DNA from: Lasiosphaeria ovina
Taxonomy: Eukaryota; Ascomycota; Sordariomycetes; Sordariales; Lasiosphaeriaceae
Length of the DNA stretch: 64,000 bases
Direction: 5' to 3'
NCBI GenBank assembly: GCA_033439765.1
Contig: JAULSN010000001.1
Span: 5,580,001-5,644,000 of the forward strand
The position numbers and the translations under genes are program-made. Within the stretch, counting starts at the first letter, position 1, and each line of letters opens with the position of its first letter. The notes below the pieces were generated by a model. The model did not search any database. It had not been told where the DNA came from and saw only the letters and a program-made list of their open reading frames with translations. Of this stretch, positions 1-12,541 are shown in pieces.

Positions 1-3000
1 TTCTTCCGGACCTCGAGGAGTTTGGGCGCCACTGAACGCTCCACCAGTGATGCCCACCCGCTTCCAGAAAAATCAACAAAAGCCAGCCATTCACTGACGA
101 GGTAAACCATGCGTACATGGGGGCGCGAGTGGGCGTGGGTCGTGGACACACCAGAGGGCCGACCGAGAAGCCGCCCCCGTTGACAGATGAGGAAGAGGTT
201 GCAACAGAACTGGCCAAGCACAAAGACGAGAAGGGAAGAAGGGCGGCTGGTGGAGAGCTTCGGCCAAATGAGACGTGATGGTGGTTATTGGAAATGCGGC
301 AGGACGGGGGATGGGATGGGATGGGATGGGATGGGATGGGGGAGGGGCGGCCATCGGTTATCTCCCTGCCCATGGATCTTTTCGAGCTCTCTGCTCTGGG
401 CTCTTTCTTGGTGAACACTTACTCGCCCGCCATCATCACGCCTTGGCCTCGGGCTCCGATCATGCCTGGGCGACTTCGATAGTTTCCACAGGACGTCGCT
501 GTGGTGGGAGGCGCAGCATCCACTCCGCAAAGGTAAGTACCTGATAGTGCTGACTAAAGGTAAATGCGTGCAGTGCGATAAATATTCGGAGCGTCTGAGG
601 TTCCAGGTTTCCTCCCTTTGAGGGTAAGGTAGGTATGTATGTACAGCATGGACATACAGTCCAGTATTAGGAGTCGACAGTGGTATATGTACCTGAGCTG
701 ATGAAGCTGCTGCCCATCGAATCGAATTCAAGACGACCACTGGTGTGCAGACGAAACTGAAGCCCCGAAAAAGTTGCAAAGTGCAAACCTGGAAGTTGGC
801 CTTGAACTCCGTCGATAGTTTCTATGTGGCTTATCGACACCGAAATGTGGGCGGATGTGGGCTGGCGCTACCACAGGAAATTCCAGTGCTAAGTACCGTA
901 GGTAATTGGAAGCCACTCAACCCATCCGTTTGGCAGGTACAACCTAGAGATAGGTAAGTGGTGACCTAGCAGCAGTGGATCGTGAACCGGATAATGGTGG
1001 CGGCGGAAGGAGCGAACGACGTCTAGCAACCTAGTACCCATCTACTTTAGGTCGGTACGGTATGTATGGATACTAAGGGTCTGCCTTCGGAATACCGAAG
1101 ACGGTAAGGTATGATGTAGCCCCTTATGATAGCGCCTTTGAGGGTTTCCATGCCTGCACCGAGTCTATACTGTATGGACAGTACGGTCAAGACAGGTGAG
1201 GTGTATGTATTCCCTAGAACTAGGTAGGTGGGATGGATAATTGATAGATAGGGCGCTATAGGTTCCTGCCTTCCTACCTTACATTCTACTTGCAGCATTC
1301 CCTGAACATGGACGGCGGCCTGTCTTTCCTATCCAAACGAGGGGCTGGAGGTGGCGCTGAGTTCTGGCAGGTTCACCGTCCGGGGCTCCGAGGAGCCGCC
1401 CTGCCTTTATAAGGCATTTTTGGGGCTCCCGAGGACATCGTTCGCAAGCGGCGCTGCGTCCCCGGGCTAGGTTTAGGTTGTATAGGTGAGCCAGTCCGCG
1501 GCCCTTGTTCCCTTAAGGATCCGTACACGCTCGTAGGTTCCATGTCTGTTGAGGGCACGGGAGTGCGGGAGTGTGGGTGTGCTCCGCGCTCACCATGAGT
1601 CCATAAGGTACCTCCCAGGTCAATGACAGCGACCCTGTACTGTACGGATATCGTAGCACGGATACGTCCTAGGCAATCTGCCGTAGCAGCCGAGCCAATA
1701 TGCAGAGCCGGGGTTGGCCTATCGGGTGGATACAGAAGGTGGGCGAGGCTAGCGGCATGACCCGCAACTCTCACCTCACCATTGGGCGCTCGACATACAG
1801 AAAATGGAGACTGCGGAGCACGATGGATCGATCAAGGTAGAGCGCTGGCTGAGGCCCCGCCGTGACTGACGAACGGCGTCTCGGCAGAGCATTAGGGCGA
1901 GCATCAATTGCCTTGATAAGCGTGACAATCGGTCTTCGCGTAGCGCTGCTGCATGGGGGATAATGGAAGGTGGGGGAGCGACACCTCACTTGCGACCACT
2001 GTATGGAAGGTATCCCGTCGTCCTAACCACTCACTGGCCCGCCGGTGTATAGGTGTGAGTGAGGTGGCAGGCTGACAGTGGCGGGTCCACGTGGTATGTG
2101 ACCGAAAAAGTATATTGGATGGCTGCTTCTTCAACTGAACCATTACAGCGCAGGCCTATCGCGCGACTTGAAAAAATTAAAGGGCTCGTTTACTAACTTT
2201 GTCGCCCTACCTAAACCCATTGGGAATGGCAGGGGGAAAGGGGAGTGCGGGGGCCCGGGGGGAGGGGGTGAGAGCGCTCAGGCAATGCTCTCTTGTTTCC
2301 TTGCTATCACAGTTGAGGTATCGAGGTTATTTGGTTATCTTGAGCATTGTAGATTCCTTCATCCGAGGTCCTTGATCTGAGGCGGGTGGGAAGCATCTGG
2401 TGCATGTGCCTGGGGATCAGTTAGCACTATTCTGTACTTATTATCAAGAAGTGCCCTTACGCGCAAACCTACCGCGAGTCCCGTCGATGTTTCCTCGTCC
2501 CAGCGGAACTGGATGGCCAAGTTACGTTCTGGCCAGCACCCCCGCTATATTCTGTACCGACCGACGCTCGGGTCTCATCCCATCTCCGACTCTGGCCCGC
2601 CACGCCTTCCTGCCGCCGACTGGAGGGCTATCCGTGCATGGGTAATCTACCTACTTCCCCACGCAAGCCCATTGATTCTTGTGCAACGTCGCCGCTGCTT
2701 CTTTCACGCTTCCTTTTCGTCGTGTCTCTTCTTGTGTGGCCCTCAGTCACTGCAAGGGTCTTGATTTTTTGTACATACCCAAATTATTCCCCTTCCTTTT
2801 CTGTCTTTGCCGTCTACATCGCATTTTTAGGCGTCTGGTTGACAGTTAGTTAAGCAGCCGGATTTACCCTGCAAGCCACGCCGCAACGGATTCTTGTCTG
2901 CTTTTGGGGGTTGCCGTTTCTCCAGGGGGTTTTTGTTGTTTTGTTTTCGCGCATTATTAGTCTACCTACCTACCTTGCCCACGGATACCCTGGGCTGCTC

Positions 3001-3475
3001 CGGACTCGGCCTACGAGGAGCGAGGTGTGCAGCACGAAAAAGAACCAGCTTCGCTGTGGTGCAACTCCAAGCCCACCCCGTCACATCTCGAGTCCCCCTT
3101 TCAATTCCGTCGTCGCTTGACCGGTCCTCACCGAGTGCCCACCCAGAATATTTTACAAATTCTACATAATTTGTAAGAGCGCGTGTTTCTAGCTCTTCTC
3201 CCCCCCCCGTGAACCCACATTCACGGGAGTACGAGACTCACTTTCTCATTATGCTTCGCATTAAGACTTGAGACATCCCGCTAAGAAAAGAACAAAAAGA
3301 AAAGAGGAGCGAAAAAAGAAGAGCATAATAAAACAGGAGGGAAAAAAAGAAGAGCCGCCCAATCTGAGGCCGGGTGGGCGAGGAGTGAGGAGTGCGGAAC
3401 CCAGCTGGCGTAGGGCCGTGGCGCCCCTCGATCATGGGAGTGTGCCGCAACTAATAACGACGCGCGAGGCAAATA
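1..3475. other. Gene-poor region
   Basis: No reading frame here has a recognisable domain, a plausible splice structure or a convincing start. The tract is rich in short GGTA/TACC-type words and holds a TGGGA pentamer array near 306-346. The last few hundred bases before 3476 are pyrimidine- and purine-rich and probably include the promoter and 5' leader of the caspase-like gene. Confidence 0.6.
306..346 (+). repeat. TGGGA/GGGAT microsatellite
   Basis: A short tandem array of the pentamer GGGAT (about five perfect units) runs into a G-rich tail. It has four or more closely spaced G3 tracts on the + strand, so it could form a G-quadruplex. It lies in gene-free DNA and is not telomeric (TTAGGG) repeat. 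Confidence 0.85.
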
Positions 3476-5296
3476 ATGCATCAAGCTCCCAACCTGGCTG
3501 AGGCGCCGCCCAAGAAAAATGATGACACTCGCTCTGGACAACATGCCCCGGGCAGCCCTGAACACAATGGCCTCAGCATTAGTACAGCCCATGGAAACCA
3601 CGCCCACCCGCCCGACGGAACATCCCCCCCGGCGAGGAAAGACACCACGTCGTCGACGTCGACCACGGCAACTATCGCAACCCTGTCGACGCTTGCCTCC
3701 ACCGAAACAGCGTCCTCTGGATACAGCGCCGAGGCATCGCCAACATTTGCAACGCAGGCCGTTTTTTCTGTCAAGGACGGAAGCGATGCCGCAGCGCAGC
3801 GCAGGGCGAGCAGGCGGCGAACTGGCCCGCTCTCTCCACTGCAGAGGGAGAGGGCAGCCTTGATTAGGAAGATGGGTGCTTGCACAGATTGTCGCCGGCG
3901 AAGGGTTGCGGTAAGTTCTGTGTCTCGCTTCCCTGCACGCCCGGTGTCAATGCTCGGTAGGGCGGGCTACTCACGCATGCCTCGCGATCGTTTAGTGCCA
4001 TCCAAACCACCACAACATGTCATGGGAACAGGCGGCGGTTAAGTTTACAGCGCCTAGTCCAGCCAGGCAGGCGCTTCCACCGCTCAGCGGTCGGCCGATT
4101 AGCTCGGCACAACAGTTGAGCTCTAACAAGCCCGTTTTCACCGACGATCCACAGGATATGGACATTGACGTATCCCCGCCTCAGCAGCAGCCTGGCCGGA
4201 CTTCACTCTCGGATTTGCAAAATAGGACCCCCCTTCCCTCGGGACCGCGCCACGACAAAGCCGTGAACATGGCTGCTTTGCCTGGAATCGACAGCCTCAA
4301 GCCCGATCTCGAGGGAATCGCGTCTAGGTTCCTAGCCAACCCCTACCGGAGCCGTTACACCAGTGTGTCGGTGCTCCTAGTGCACTGGCAGGATGATGAG
4401 GACCTCCAGGCCAGAGAGGCCAGGGAGGAGCTGGGCAGTGTGCTCGAACGGAACTACAACTATACGTTTCAGATTAAGGCGATCCCTCCGTCGTCTGATG
4501 GGTGTCGCAGCTCGTTTAGATGGCTCTCGGGGGAAGTTAATAACTTGATCGACAACCAAGACCAACGCGATATTCTGAAGATTTTCTACTACAGTGGCCA
4601 TAGCTATCTCGATGGCAACCGAGAAATGGTGCTTGCGAGGTTCGTGCCCGTTGCCAAAACGTGCGTGTGCCTGGTCCTAGGCTTACATTGCCCTCCAGCT
4701 CCAAGCACGCCGATCCTACAACGACCATTCGATGGAGTGGCATCCAGCAAATCCTCGAGGACGCATGCTCGGACACATTGATCATAATGGATTCGGCGTA
4801 CTACCCCTCGTCGAAGATGGTCCGGAAGGAAGGTGTGCTGGAGTTGATTGCTGCATCGGCCAGCGAGGACCATGCCAAGCTCATTGACCGAAGCGCTTTC
4901 ACTCGTGCCTTGACGAGCCAGCTACGGACAAGGGCCAGCCAGAAGTATATGGACCCATTCTCAGCAGCAGAGTTGCACGCCGAACTGCTCTCTCTGTACC
5001 CTAAAATCATCCAGGACCAGAGCCCCGAGAAAGAAATGGTCACTAGTTTTCCGTCTCCGCTTCATACGCAGATCTCGGGTAGTGCGAAACTACCGTCGAT
5101 CCTCTTGGCCCCAATGCAAAAAGGTCTGCCACCTTACACGCCTGATTCGCCCTCCAGCGGAGCCAACATGGTTTTGACATTCCGGCTTTCGGACGACTCC
5201 ATCAACATGGATAGCTGGGCTGAATGGCTGCGCTCCATGCCTGAAGGAATCAAAGAAGTAAAAGTCGACGGTCCATACCGCAATACGTTTAGATGA
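3476..5296 (+). CDS. Fungal caspase-like protein with altered catalytic residue
   Basis: Three exons: 3476-3910, 3996-4639 and 4699-5296, giving 558 aa. Both introns are GT-AG (85 and 59 nt) and keep the frame. The N-terminal ~130 residues are low complexity and Ser/Thr-rich. Next comes a small Cys/His/Arg-rich motif, ACTDCRRRRVACHPNHHNM, which is completed only by joining exons 1 and 2. A caspase/metacaspase-like (peptidase C14 type) fold follows at about residues 235-400, with the His motif YYSGHS (His347) and a downstream RWSGIQ...LIIMDSAYYPS strand. In active relatives the nucleophile Cys occupies the position that is Ala393 here (DSA instead of DSC or DCC), so protease activity is doubtful. 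The C-terminal segment ending MPEGIKEVKVDGP fits the fungal family. The start is the first in-frame ATG. Family assignment is by motif recognition; biological role unknown. Confidence 0.82.
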
Positions 5297-6076
5297 CAAA
5301 AATCATCATCTCTTTCGACAATTTGCTAGCAATCTTCAGCAATTTGTCTAGGCGTTCAGTACTCCTGGTGTCTCAGCCGACACTCGAAGGCCTACCGGTA
5401 CCGTGTTTATACCCAGTACCGAGTTGAGATTTTTCTTTCTTGGTACTTACTTCAGCCCCCTTCCCCCCTTTTTTTCTTTTGTCCGGGCGTTGTATTGAGG
5501 AATGCTTCCTTGTGTGGTATAAAAAGGTGTGATGTTTGTTTTTTAATACCCAGATTGCTTTGAGGCTCTTGAGAGGTCAGAGAGCCGGCAAGACGCGATA
5601 TCGGTTATATTTTTTATAAAAGCAGAGATAAACCGACGCCCATCTCTCGTTCCCCAAGGCGTTACAATATACGGGCTGCTTTTCCCCCTTCACGCACGAG
5701 ATACCTTTTTGTCACGAACACTGCACGGTTGGATTTGTATTACTTGTTTCTTGGCAATGGTTTTACATCTTTGTTGACAACCTCAAGTGAGTTGTCCTGG
5801 CTTGAAATTCCCACGCTTGAGGAGGGGAGCAGGACAGGCCGAGTCTTTCAGTCAGAACAGGCGAGGAAAGAAATTACGAGGAGAGAACTGGAAGCGAAGA
5901 ACAAAAGCAATATGATATCTAAACGCCGCTAAATGCTAATCAATTCCGAAACACGCAGCGCAACACCGCAAGCGGGCCTGTTCAAATACCCCCACACACA
6001 TGCACACAGGAAGAGAGGTGCTCGTGATTTCGTCTAATATGTGAAATTCCCGGACAAACGGCGGTCGCATCCTCCA
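5297..6076. other. Intergenic, convergent 3' regions
   Basis: Space between the ends of two converging genes. It is T-rich after 5440 and has no supported ORF. It probably contains both 3' UTRs and polyadenylation sites. Confidence 0.6.
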
Positions 6077-8288
6077 TTACACAGCGAGCAAGAGCGCAAC
6101 TAAGCCCATGGCCAAGGACAACAATGCCGCCCTGTCCGTGACGACGGCACGGCCGGCGCCGGACAGTGCCGAGGCAGTCTCGTTGGCGATCTTGTACGGA
6201 GGCTCGTAAGGCCGACCGCGGTCAACAGGATCGAGCTTGCCGGTCCAGCAGTACTTGGCGAAGCAGTCAGCGCAGACGGCTGGGACGGGAGTCGCGGAGC
6301 GAGTGAGGCTGCGGCTCAGCACGGCACAGGCGACGCACCTGGGCCAGTTGGCGTCGAGGGTGCCGTTGCCCTGGGTCGCGGCGTTGAAGCCGTTGCGGAT
6401 GATGTTGTTGCGCACCTCGTCCGTGTACGACGGCGTAAAGGTCGACACATTGCTCGAGGCCGTGTAGGGCGCGTTGGGGATGTACACGATGAGCGGCGGC
6501 GCCGACTGCGACCCCCGCAGCGTGAAGTTGCGCACGTCGCACCCAAAAAACGTCGGCTTGTTGTTGAGCCCCAGGTTGACAAAGGTCTTGTCGTCGGGAA
6601 CGGGTGGGAACAGCGTCCCGTTGGCGAGAGGCCCGAGACTCCGCTCGTAGCTGGCCCGCATAGCCGTACCGTTCGGCCTGTATTAGAGGTAAAGATATTA
6701 AGGTTAGTCGTATCTGCTGCTCGGTTTTCTTTTACCTAGTAAGAGCGATGGGGGTAATACGTACCAGTTGTAGATGGTATCGGCAGAGCTGTCAACGGCG
6801 AATATGACGTCGACCTTGCGGAAGGGCTGGATCAGGGGGTGGAGGGGGATGTTCTGAAGGTCCTCTCCGCCATCGACCAGGTCCAACTCGGTCGCATCGG
6901 CCGATGGGTTGGTGTCGGGCTTCCAACCCAGGAAGGGGTTAGGCGCATACTGGGCGATGTCGTTCCTGTCGTCACTCAGGTCCTCCAGAATCTTCTCGAT
7001 GGCGTCGACGACGAACTTGGGCACGCTCGCGACCGAGCTGATGTTGTTGAGCAAGAACTGATTGAACAGCGTGCTGCTAGTGCCCATGACATAGCCCACC
7101 TGGTCGAAGCCTTCGATGCATTTGCCATTTGCTGGCACTACACCACCCGAGAAGTTTGAGGCGAGGTAATTCACGGGCATGAAGCCGAATGTGGTGGGGT
7201 CAAAAGAGCCCATCTCGAAGGCGTTAAACTCGAAGACGGTGGCATTCAGGGAGATGATGGTCTCCCCCGGGGCGCGGGCGTCGGCGACCAAGATGGGGAA
7301 GGGAACCAAGCCCCTTTTGAAGGATTCGTCCTTGGCGATGCTGGACCAGGTATACGCCGGACCACCGTCCGGGGCGTCAACAAGCTGATAACTCAGAGCA
7401 CGTCCCCAGCTGCGTTTGTCGCTCACACAAGGTTAGTTTATCAGCACCATATTTTATTTCCCTATGATCTATGGAGGGTAAGGGGGGTGCCTACTAGTCA
7501 GTAAGACTGGTGTTAAAGCCCGCGTCGTCTTTCTGGTCGACTTGGCGGGCGACCGCGGTCCAGTACTCGGCCGTGTTGAAGATGTCGATGCCCGACTCCT
7601 TGGGGCCGATGAAGATGGAATTGCCGAATTTCCATATGCTGCTGCCCTTCCGGCCGTTGCGCAGCGTCTCGACGCTGCTGAAGTTGTTGGCGTAGATGCT
7701 CGAGACAAGCCATCCACCGCCAGACAAGCCGGCCCTGGTACGAAGTCAGTAGCCGCCCATGCATGGGGTATTTTATGGGGAATGTGCGTACAAATACGTG
7801 GTCGACTGCAGTAGCCCGCCAATTCCCCCTTTCGCGAGGGCACCCGTTGTGCGGTTGTCGGCGGCAGCCAAGAAGCCGGCGCCGTTCATGAGGGCGCGGT
7901 AGCCACCTCCGGACGCGGCAATGGCGACATTGGGCAGGTTGGGTATCCCGGGCGCGGCGGCGGCGCTCCGGATGTATCCGGCGGCATCGAAGTTGGGGAT
8001 GCCGACGCGCTGCATGAAGTCGATCATGGGCTGGACCGTGGCTCTGCGCCGCAGCTGCAGCCAAGCCGTCTCGTTTGGCGACACGCCGCCAGCCGGCCGG
8101 ATCCGAGGCCTCACGGCCGGGCACGGCACGACTTTGGGCGCATATTTGCCGCTCGGCGAGTCAGGGGCCGCGCGCGCTACTGCTACTGCCGCCGCCGCGT
8201 CCGCCGGTATCCTCCTGATGGGCTCGGCGTAGGCAAAGGCAACCAGCAGCAGCAGCGCTTGGAGGAGCGTGACGCGCAGGAGATGCAT
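6077..8288 (-). CDS. Lysophospholipase / phospholipase B, GPI-anchored
   Basis: Four exons on the minus strand: 8288-7792, 7734-7495, 7409-6765 and 6677-6077, giving 660 aa. All three introns are GT-AG and rebuild the family strings [24 protein letters not shown] and YNWPNGTAM. Fungal phospholipases B deacylate lysophospholipids and phospholipids at the cell surface, using a cPLA2-like Arg/Ser/Asp set. Here these are Arg131 in ASGGGYRAL, Ser170 in GLSGG and Asp415 in [12 protein letters not shown]. Residues 1-21 form a signal peptide. Many N-glycosylation sequons, a Cys-rich end (residues ~565-600) and a hydrophobic C-terminus preceded by small residues indicate secretion and GPI anchoring. 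It would correspond to lpl of the Neurospora his-3 region if synteny holds (inference). Confidence 0.95.
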
Positions 8289-9306
8289 TCCCGGTCCGAC
8301 GAAGGCGGTGCGCGCTCACCCTCTCCCTTTGTCGTGTTTTTTTATTTTAGCGTAATATGTTTCTTCTGTCTTTCGTTTCGCCCCTCCCCTCTCCAAGAGA
8401 AGCAAGCCACGGCAACGGAAATAGGGTTAAGCAAGAAAAGGAAATAATTAAATTTGAATAGAAGCAAGCCCAAAAAAAAGGAAATTAAAGGACAGCCAAA
8501 AAAAAAAAAAGTTTCAGCACCTAACCTCGGGCAATAATACCATGCGAACGAAGCAAGTACCTAGGTAGGCATGTAGTAGGCACGCAAGAGTAATAATAAC
8601 ACCTGAGGATTCCCGACGATTCCGATCGGGAAAAGGAGAGGGATGTTAATTCTTATCCGGTTGGCGCGGCCGCGGGCGAATCAAAGGATGCGGAGACCGA
8701 GATCGAGAAACCGAAACCCGCCAAGGGGCGCCAAGGGAATGTCTGGATGGATTCCGCGGGTGCGGGTACGGGTACGGGTACGGACGGGGTATCTCGAGCT
8801 ACCTCTTCCCGTGTTTTTCTCTTCGTCTTCTTTCTCTTACAAAAAGTCTCCTTTAATAAAATAAAACAAATGATATATAATAAATAAAATGTCCCCCGCA
8901 AAAAAATAAGATAGAAGAGAAGAAGAAGAAGAAGAAGAAACCTAAGAGAATATGACTAGGATGTGCTAGATAACCCTTTTATTTCTTCTTCAAGAGAGGG
9001 AGGGAGAGGAACGCGGGTGACGATCATGGGGGCTGTCGTTCCCCATAAAAAGAAACAATCGTCAGCTGTCCTGTCGTATCCGCCTGCCTGCCCTACCGTC
9101 CAGCCCGTCCAGCCCCAAGGTTAGCCCGTGAGAAGAGAAAGGGAAACAGAACGTCGCGTGTGGGTTTGTTTGTGGTCGGCTGGGCAGGCTGGGTCTGGCT
9201 GGGTGTGCTTGAGCGGTGGTACAGTACGAATATGTACGTACAGCGTTATGCTGGCTGCATCACGAGGCCGCAAGGCATGCGCCCACTACTGAAAGGTACA
9301 GAATAG

Positions 9307-9346
9307 CGTGTGTGCGTGTGTGTGTGTGTGTCTGTGTCTGTGTGCA
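9307..9346 (+). repeat. GT-rich microsatellite
   Basis: Alternating GT/TG dinucleotides with a few C interruptions. Non-coding context and no regulatory meaning assigned. Confidence 0.8.
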
Positions 9347-11971
9347 TCATAGGAAATGGAATGAAAGAATAGGCGGAGGGCCGGCCGGACAGACAGACAA
9401 ACCTCCCGGGTGTTTCTGAACCGCCCTCGTCTTCTTCCAGGCTAGGACTAGCTAGCTTCTTTCTTCTCCACTCCTCCATTCCATTTCTCTCTCGGGTCGC
9501 GCGGGTGTGCAACCCACCACCATCAGAAATGCGACAGAATTTCGAGGTTTAATAATATTGTGTGGCCGCGTAGGTTGGCTAGCTTGTTTGGACGGACGCT
9601 TGGGGAAACAACCTGAGGTGCTTATTTTTTCTAAAAACATTTAGGGCCTCTATGGATTACTGTACAGTATAGGTGGGGAGGGTGCCGCTCGTCCAATCTT
9701 CAAAGTCCGACAACGCACTCCAAAACGTTTCAAATGTTGGGATGGATGTTTGGGAATCGCTGGAACTTTGTTGGTGCGGTGTTTAGAGTTGGATTGGGCG
9801 GGGTTTTTATTCAAAAGCGCGACAGCCCGGGCAGGCAAGTCAAGGTATGTCCATGCCAAAATCGATTTGACTGACTTATTCGTATTGCCTGGGGGAGATT
9901 CACGTCCATTGTGCAGATCCCGACCGACATTCCCGACCTAGGTACCGAACATTATCCTTGGAAGGAAGGAAGAGACTAGGCCAAGAATACGGAATACGGA
10001 ATACGCACCTTCCTTAGGGCTGCGCAGGCTGGAGATTCCCATCCGACACCTCCATCCGATTTGCCCATGAATCCCATCTCTTACCTCAAGTCATTTACGT
10101 CCCGGTGCAGGGCGGGCAGCTCTTGGCAAGCCTGAAATTGAAGCTTTCCCGCACCACCACCACCACCTACTCGGGACTGTCAGGTGGCCCTCATTGGTCT
10201 ATGTCGATGAATCCCTCAATTCCTATCTGCATACCCTTCTGCTCCCTGGCTGGGGGAGGAAGTGCGGGCGATCTTCGCGCTACCGGCTAAGGCGGCAAGC
10301 AGGGCTGCAGGGAAATCGAACATTTCTCTCTTCTTCCAGGTTATGCCGATTTCAGACATCAGATTTCCGCTCCCCTTCCATTAATTCCACATGTGTTGCA
10401 GAACTCCGGGGAGGTTCGTAAATCTGCAAAACATCTGGGGCGTCTCAGTGCGTCATGAATGTTCTCCACGAAACTGAAGGCGGGTACAGTACTCCGTACC
10501 TACCTGGCCAGCTGTTCCAGCCCCCCGGCCGCGTCCCCGGCCCGCCGTTAAAGCATGCCCTCGGTACCAGAGCAGAGGAGGAGGATAGTATCGCGAAACT
10601 GCCACAGGCCATCGAGAATGACTGAGGCCGCCGCCTTGCCCCCGCCGCAGTCGCCGCCGTTGCATTCGGCGCTGCTCTCCTCTCATGTTTGTCTTGCTGA
10701 GTACCTAGGTAGCTCCCCCCATCCTCGAATAACCCCGGCAAGTCCCAGCCATGCTTGGCAGCGACGCGACGGGCCGGCCCCTGTGCGATGCGATCCTTTG
10801 GCAGTTGCATCGCGAGCTGACGGGACGGACGGGTACCACCTACCCTCGAACCGGGGAAAGCTATCCGTGTTTGCACAGTACTACGCATGTGTGAGTAATT
10901 CTGGTTTCGGGTTCGCGTCTGCCGCTTTGCCGTTGAGCATGTCCTCTTTGACATATTTTGGTACGGAAAGATCCAGGAGGCGGCGATACGTCTGGAAATC
11001 AGTCTCGTCGAGCAAACGTCGTTGCCTGCATGTCTCAGTCGAGATGCTGCTCAGGGCTGCCTGCGGCTCGTGCTACTACCACTGCAGGACGGACCGGCCC
11101 ATGGCTCACGACCTGTTTGTCTCGGAGACTCCACTGGTGGCGTTCCAGATACTATGGCTGGCCTTCACCTGGCGTACACGACAGCAGGGCTGATGAAGCA
11201 GCAGCCACGACGAGTACATGCCAAGACTGAAGTGTAATTCACCATGTACTTTTACTGCGCATGGAACTCCGAAGCGATTGTAAACCCCTAATGCGGAACC
11301 AAAAAAAGAGGACGCGGCGGGGCCGTTATCCACAGTAGAACTCCGGCGGCGAGGCCGAGGACAACTCTGAAACAAACCCATCTGATCTCACCTCATCGCT
11401 CGTTGGCTGGGGCTGCTTCGCTTGTGGCAGTCGACTGCCGGTTGAGTTCGCCAAGAACCTAACCCTACCATATCCGTACCTTGACGAGAATTAAGTTCTG
11501 ACACCCAAAACACAACCAAGACGGGCCAAAGGCATCTGTCGAAACATATCTGATTATATAACACCTGTAAAGGCCGACCCCCTCACTGTCTGGCTACCTG
11601 CTTATTTGCCTGTGAGCGTGCGGACATGAGAGACAATGTAGAATGAGACGGCAGCATACGAGGTAGGCATGTGATTCCCATGCAATAGTGCTTCTGTGAT
11701 GCCATATAATATCAGCAAGATTTTGCAAATATTTGGCCAAATATAAACAAAGGAGGGGAATATTCTCACATCTGTCTACTTCGTACATACCTCGACAGGT
11801 GGGCAGGTGCCTTGGGTTTGTCGTGCAAATACGTAGATCCCCCTTTTCTCTGCTTGTGGCCACCTCGGCGACACCAGAGATACGCAGAGAGGAAGATTGA
11901 ACTAGCAGAAATCCCCATCCCAATGCAAAACAATACGAATGCTAGTCTGCAAAAACAGAACCAAAAAAAGA

Positions 11972-12119
11972 AACGCTAGCTCCGGGAATTGAACCCGGGG
12001 GGGTTGGGGTCAGGGGACAGGGGACAGGGGGCATGGCTCGCTTTGCGGCATCGAAGCTCGCCCTGGTCATTCAGTGGGATTTAAACCACACCCTTTAACC
12101 GCTCGGCCAGTCTGCTAGG
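11972..12119 (-). tRNA. tRNA-like, probably pseudo-tRNA (Leu-TAA type)
   Basis: On the minus strand the segment begins with a class II D-arm (CTGGCCGAGCGGTTAA), followed by an anticodon-like loop TTTAAAT that would read TAA (Leu). It ends with a T-arm (CCGGGTTCAATTCCCGG) and GCTAGC, which pairs with CTAGC at the 5' end. The anticodon stem is off by one base, the acceptor stem is incomplete, and there are two extra bases before the D-arm. About 75 bases containing an AGGGGAC-type short repeat separate the anticodon and T arms. It most likely derives from a tRNA gene but is degenerate; an expressed intron-containing tRNA is less likely. Confidence 0.35.
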
Positions 12120-12541
12120 TTTTAAGATCTTGGAAGACGGGGCCGGCATTCTAGACTATTACCTAGAAGTTGAGCTCTGGGGGAAGGTGCGGCAGGAAAG
12201 CGAAGCTCACGTCCGTCACGGGGAAAGAGCGGGTGGGCGTCAACAGGGCGGAGGCAAGAGCGAACCTCGATGTACGCTCGGGGGCTTTGGCCAGCTCGAT
12301 TTATGGCAACACGTTTGTACCTTAAATGCCAGACTGTTAGGTGTCATGTCATGCTAGAAAGCAGACAAGAAAGGTCTAGGGAGTTCGGCATTTGTGGCCG
12401 GATCCTTACGCTCAGCTCCCATGGCAGCAGACTGAGGCATATGTCGCACAGATGGAACTTTGTCTAACCTGAACCTGCAGAGGTGCTACTTTACTTATTA
12501 CTGAATGGCGATGGCTTCTCAGTAGGCTCAGAAAGCGGGAT

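Larger units (their letters stand above)
8289..12541. other. Gene-poor region of about 4.2 kb
   Basis: Upstream of the phospholipase there are A-rich and GAA-rich tracts, a short CGGGTA hexamer array (8762-8783), a GAA array (8915-8940) and a GT-rich microsatellite (about 9307-9346). ORFs of up to 212 aa occur at 10.4-11.2 kb, but they overlap on opposite strands and show no domain. A tRNA-like locus lies near 12.0 kb. Three copies of the TACCTAGGTA-like palindrome lie at 8558, 9937 and 10702. Confidence 0.6.

Noticed and set aside
306..346. Telomere-like repeat
   Set aside because: Unit is GGGAT, not TTAGGG, and it is short and internal.
10445..11193. Overlapping ORFs of 169-212 codons on both strands
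   Set aside because: No domain, poor amino-acid patterning, mutual overlap on opposite strands and no splice structure; treated as chance frames in GC-rich intergenic DNA.
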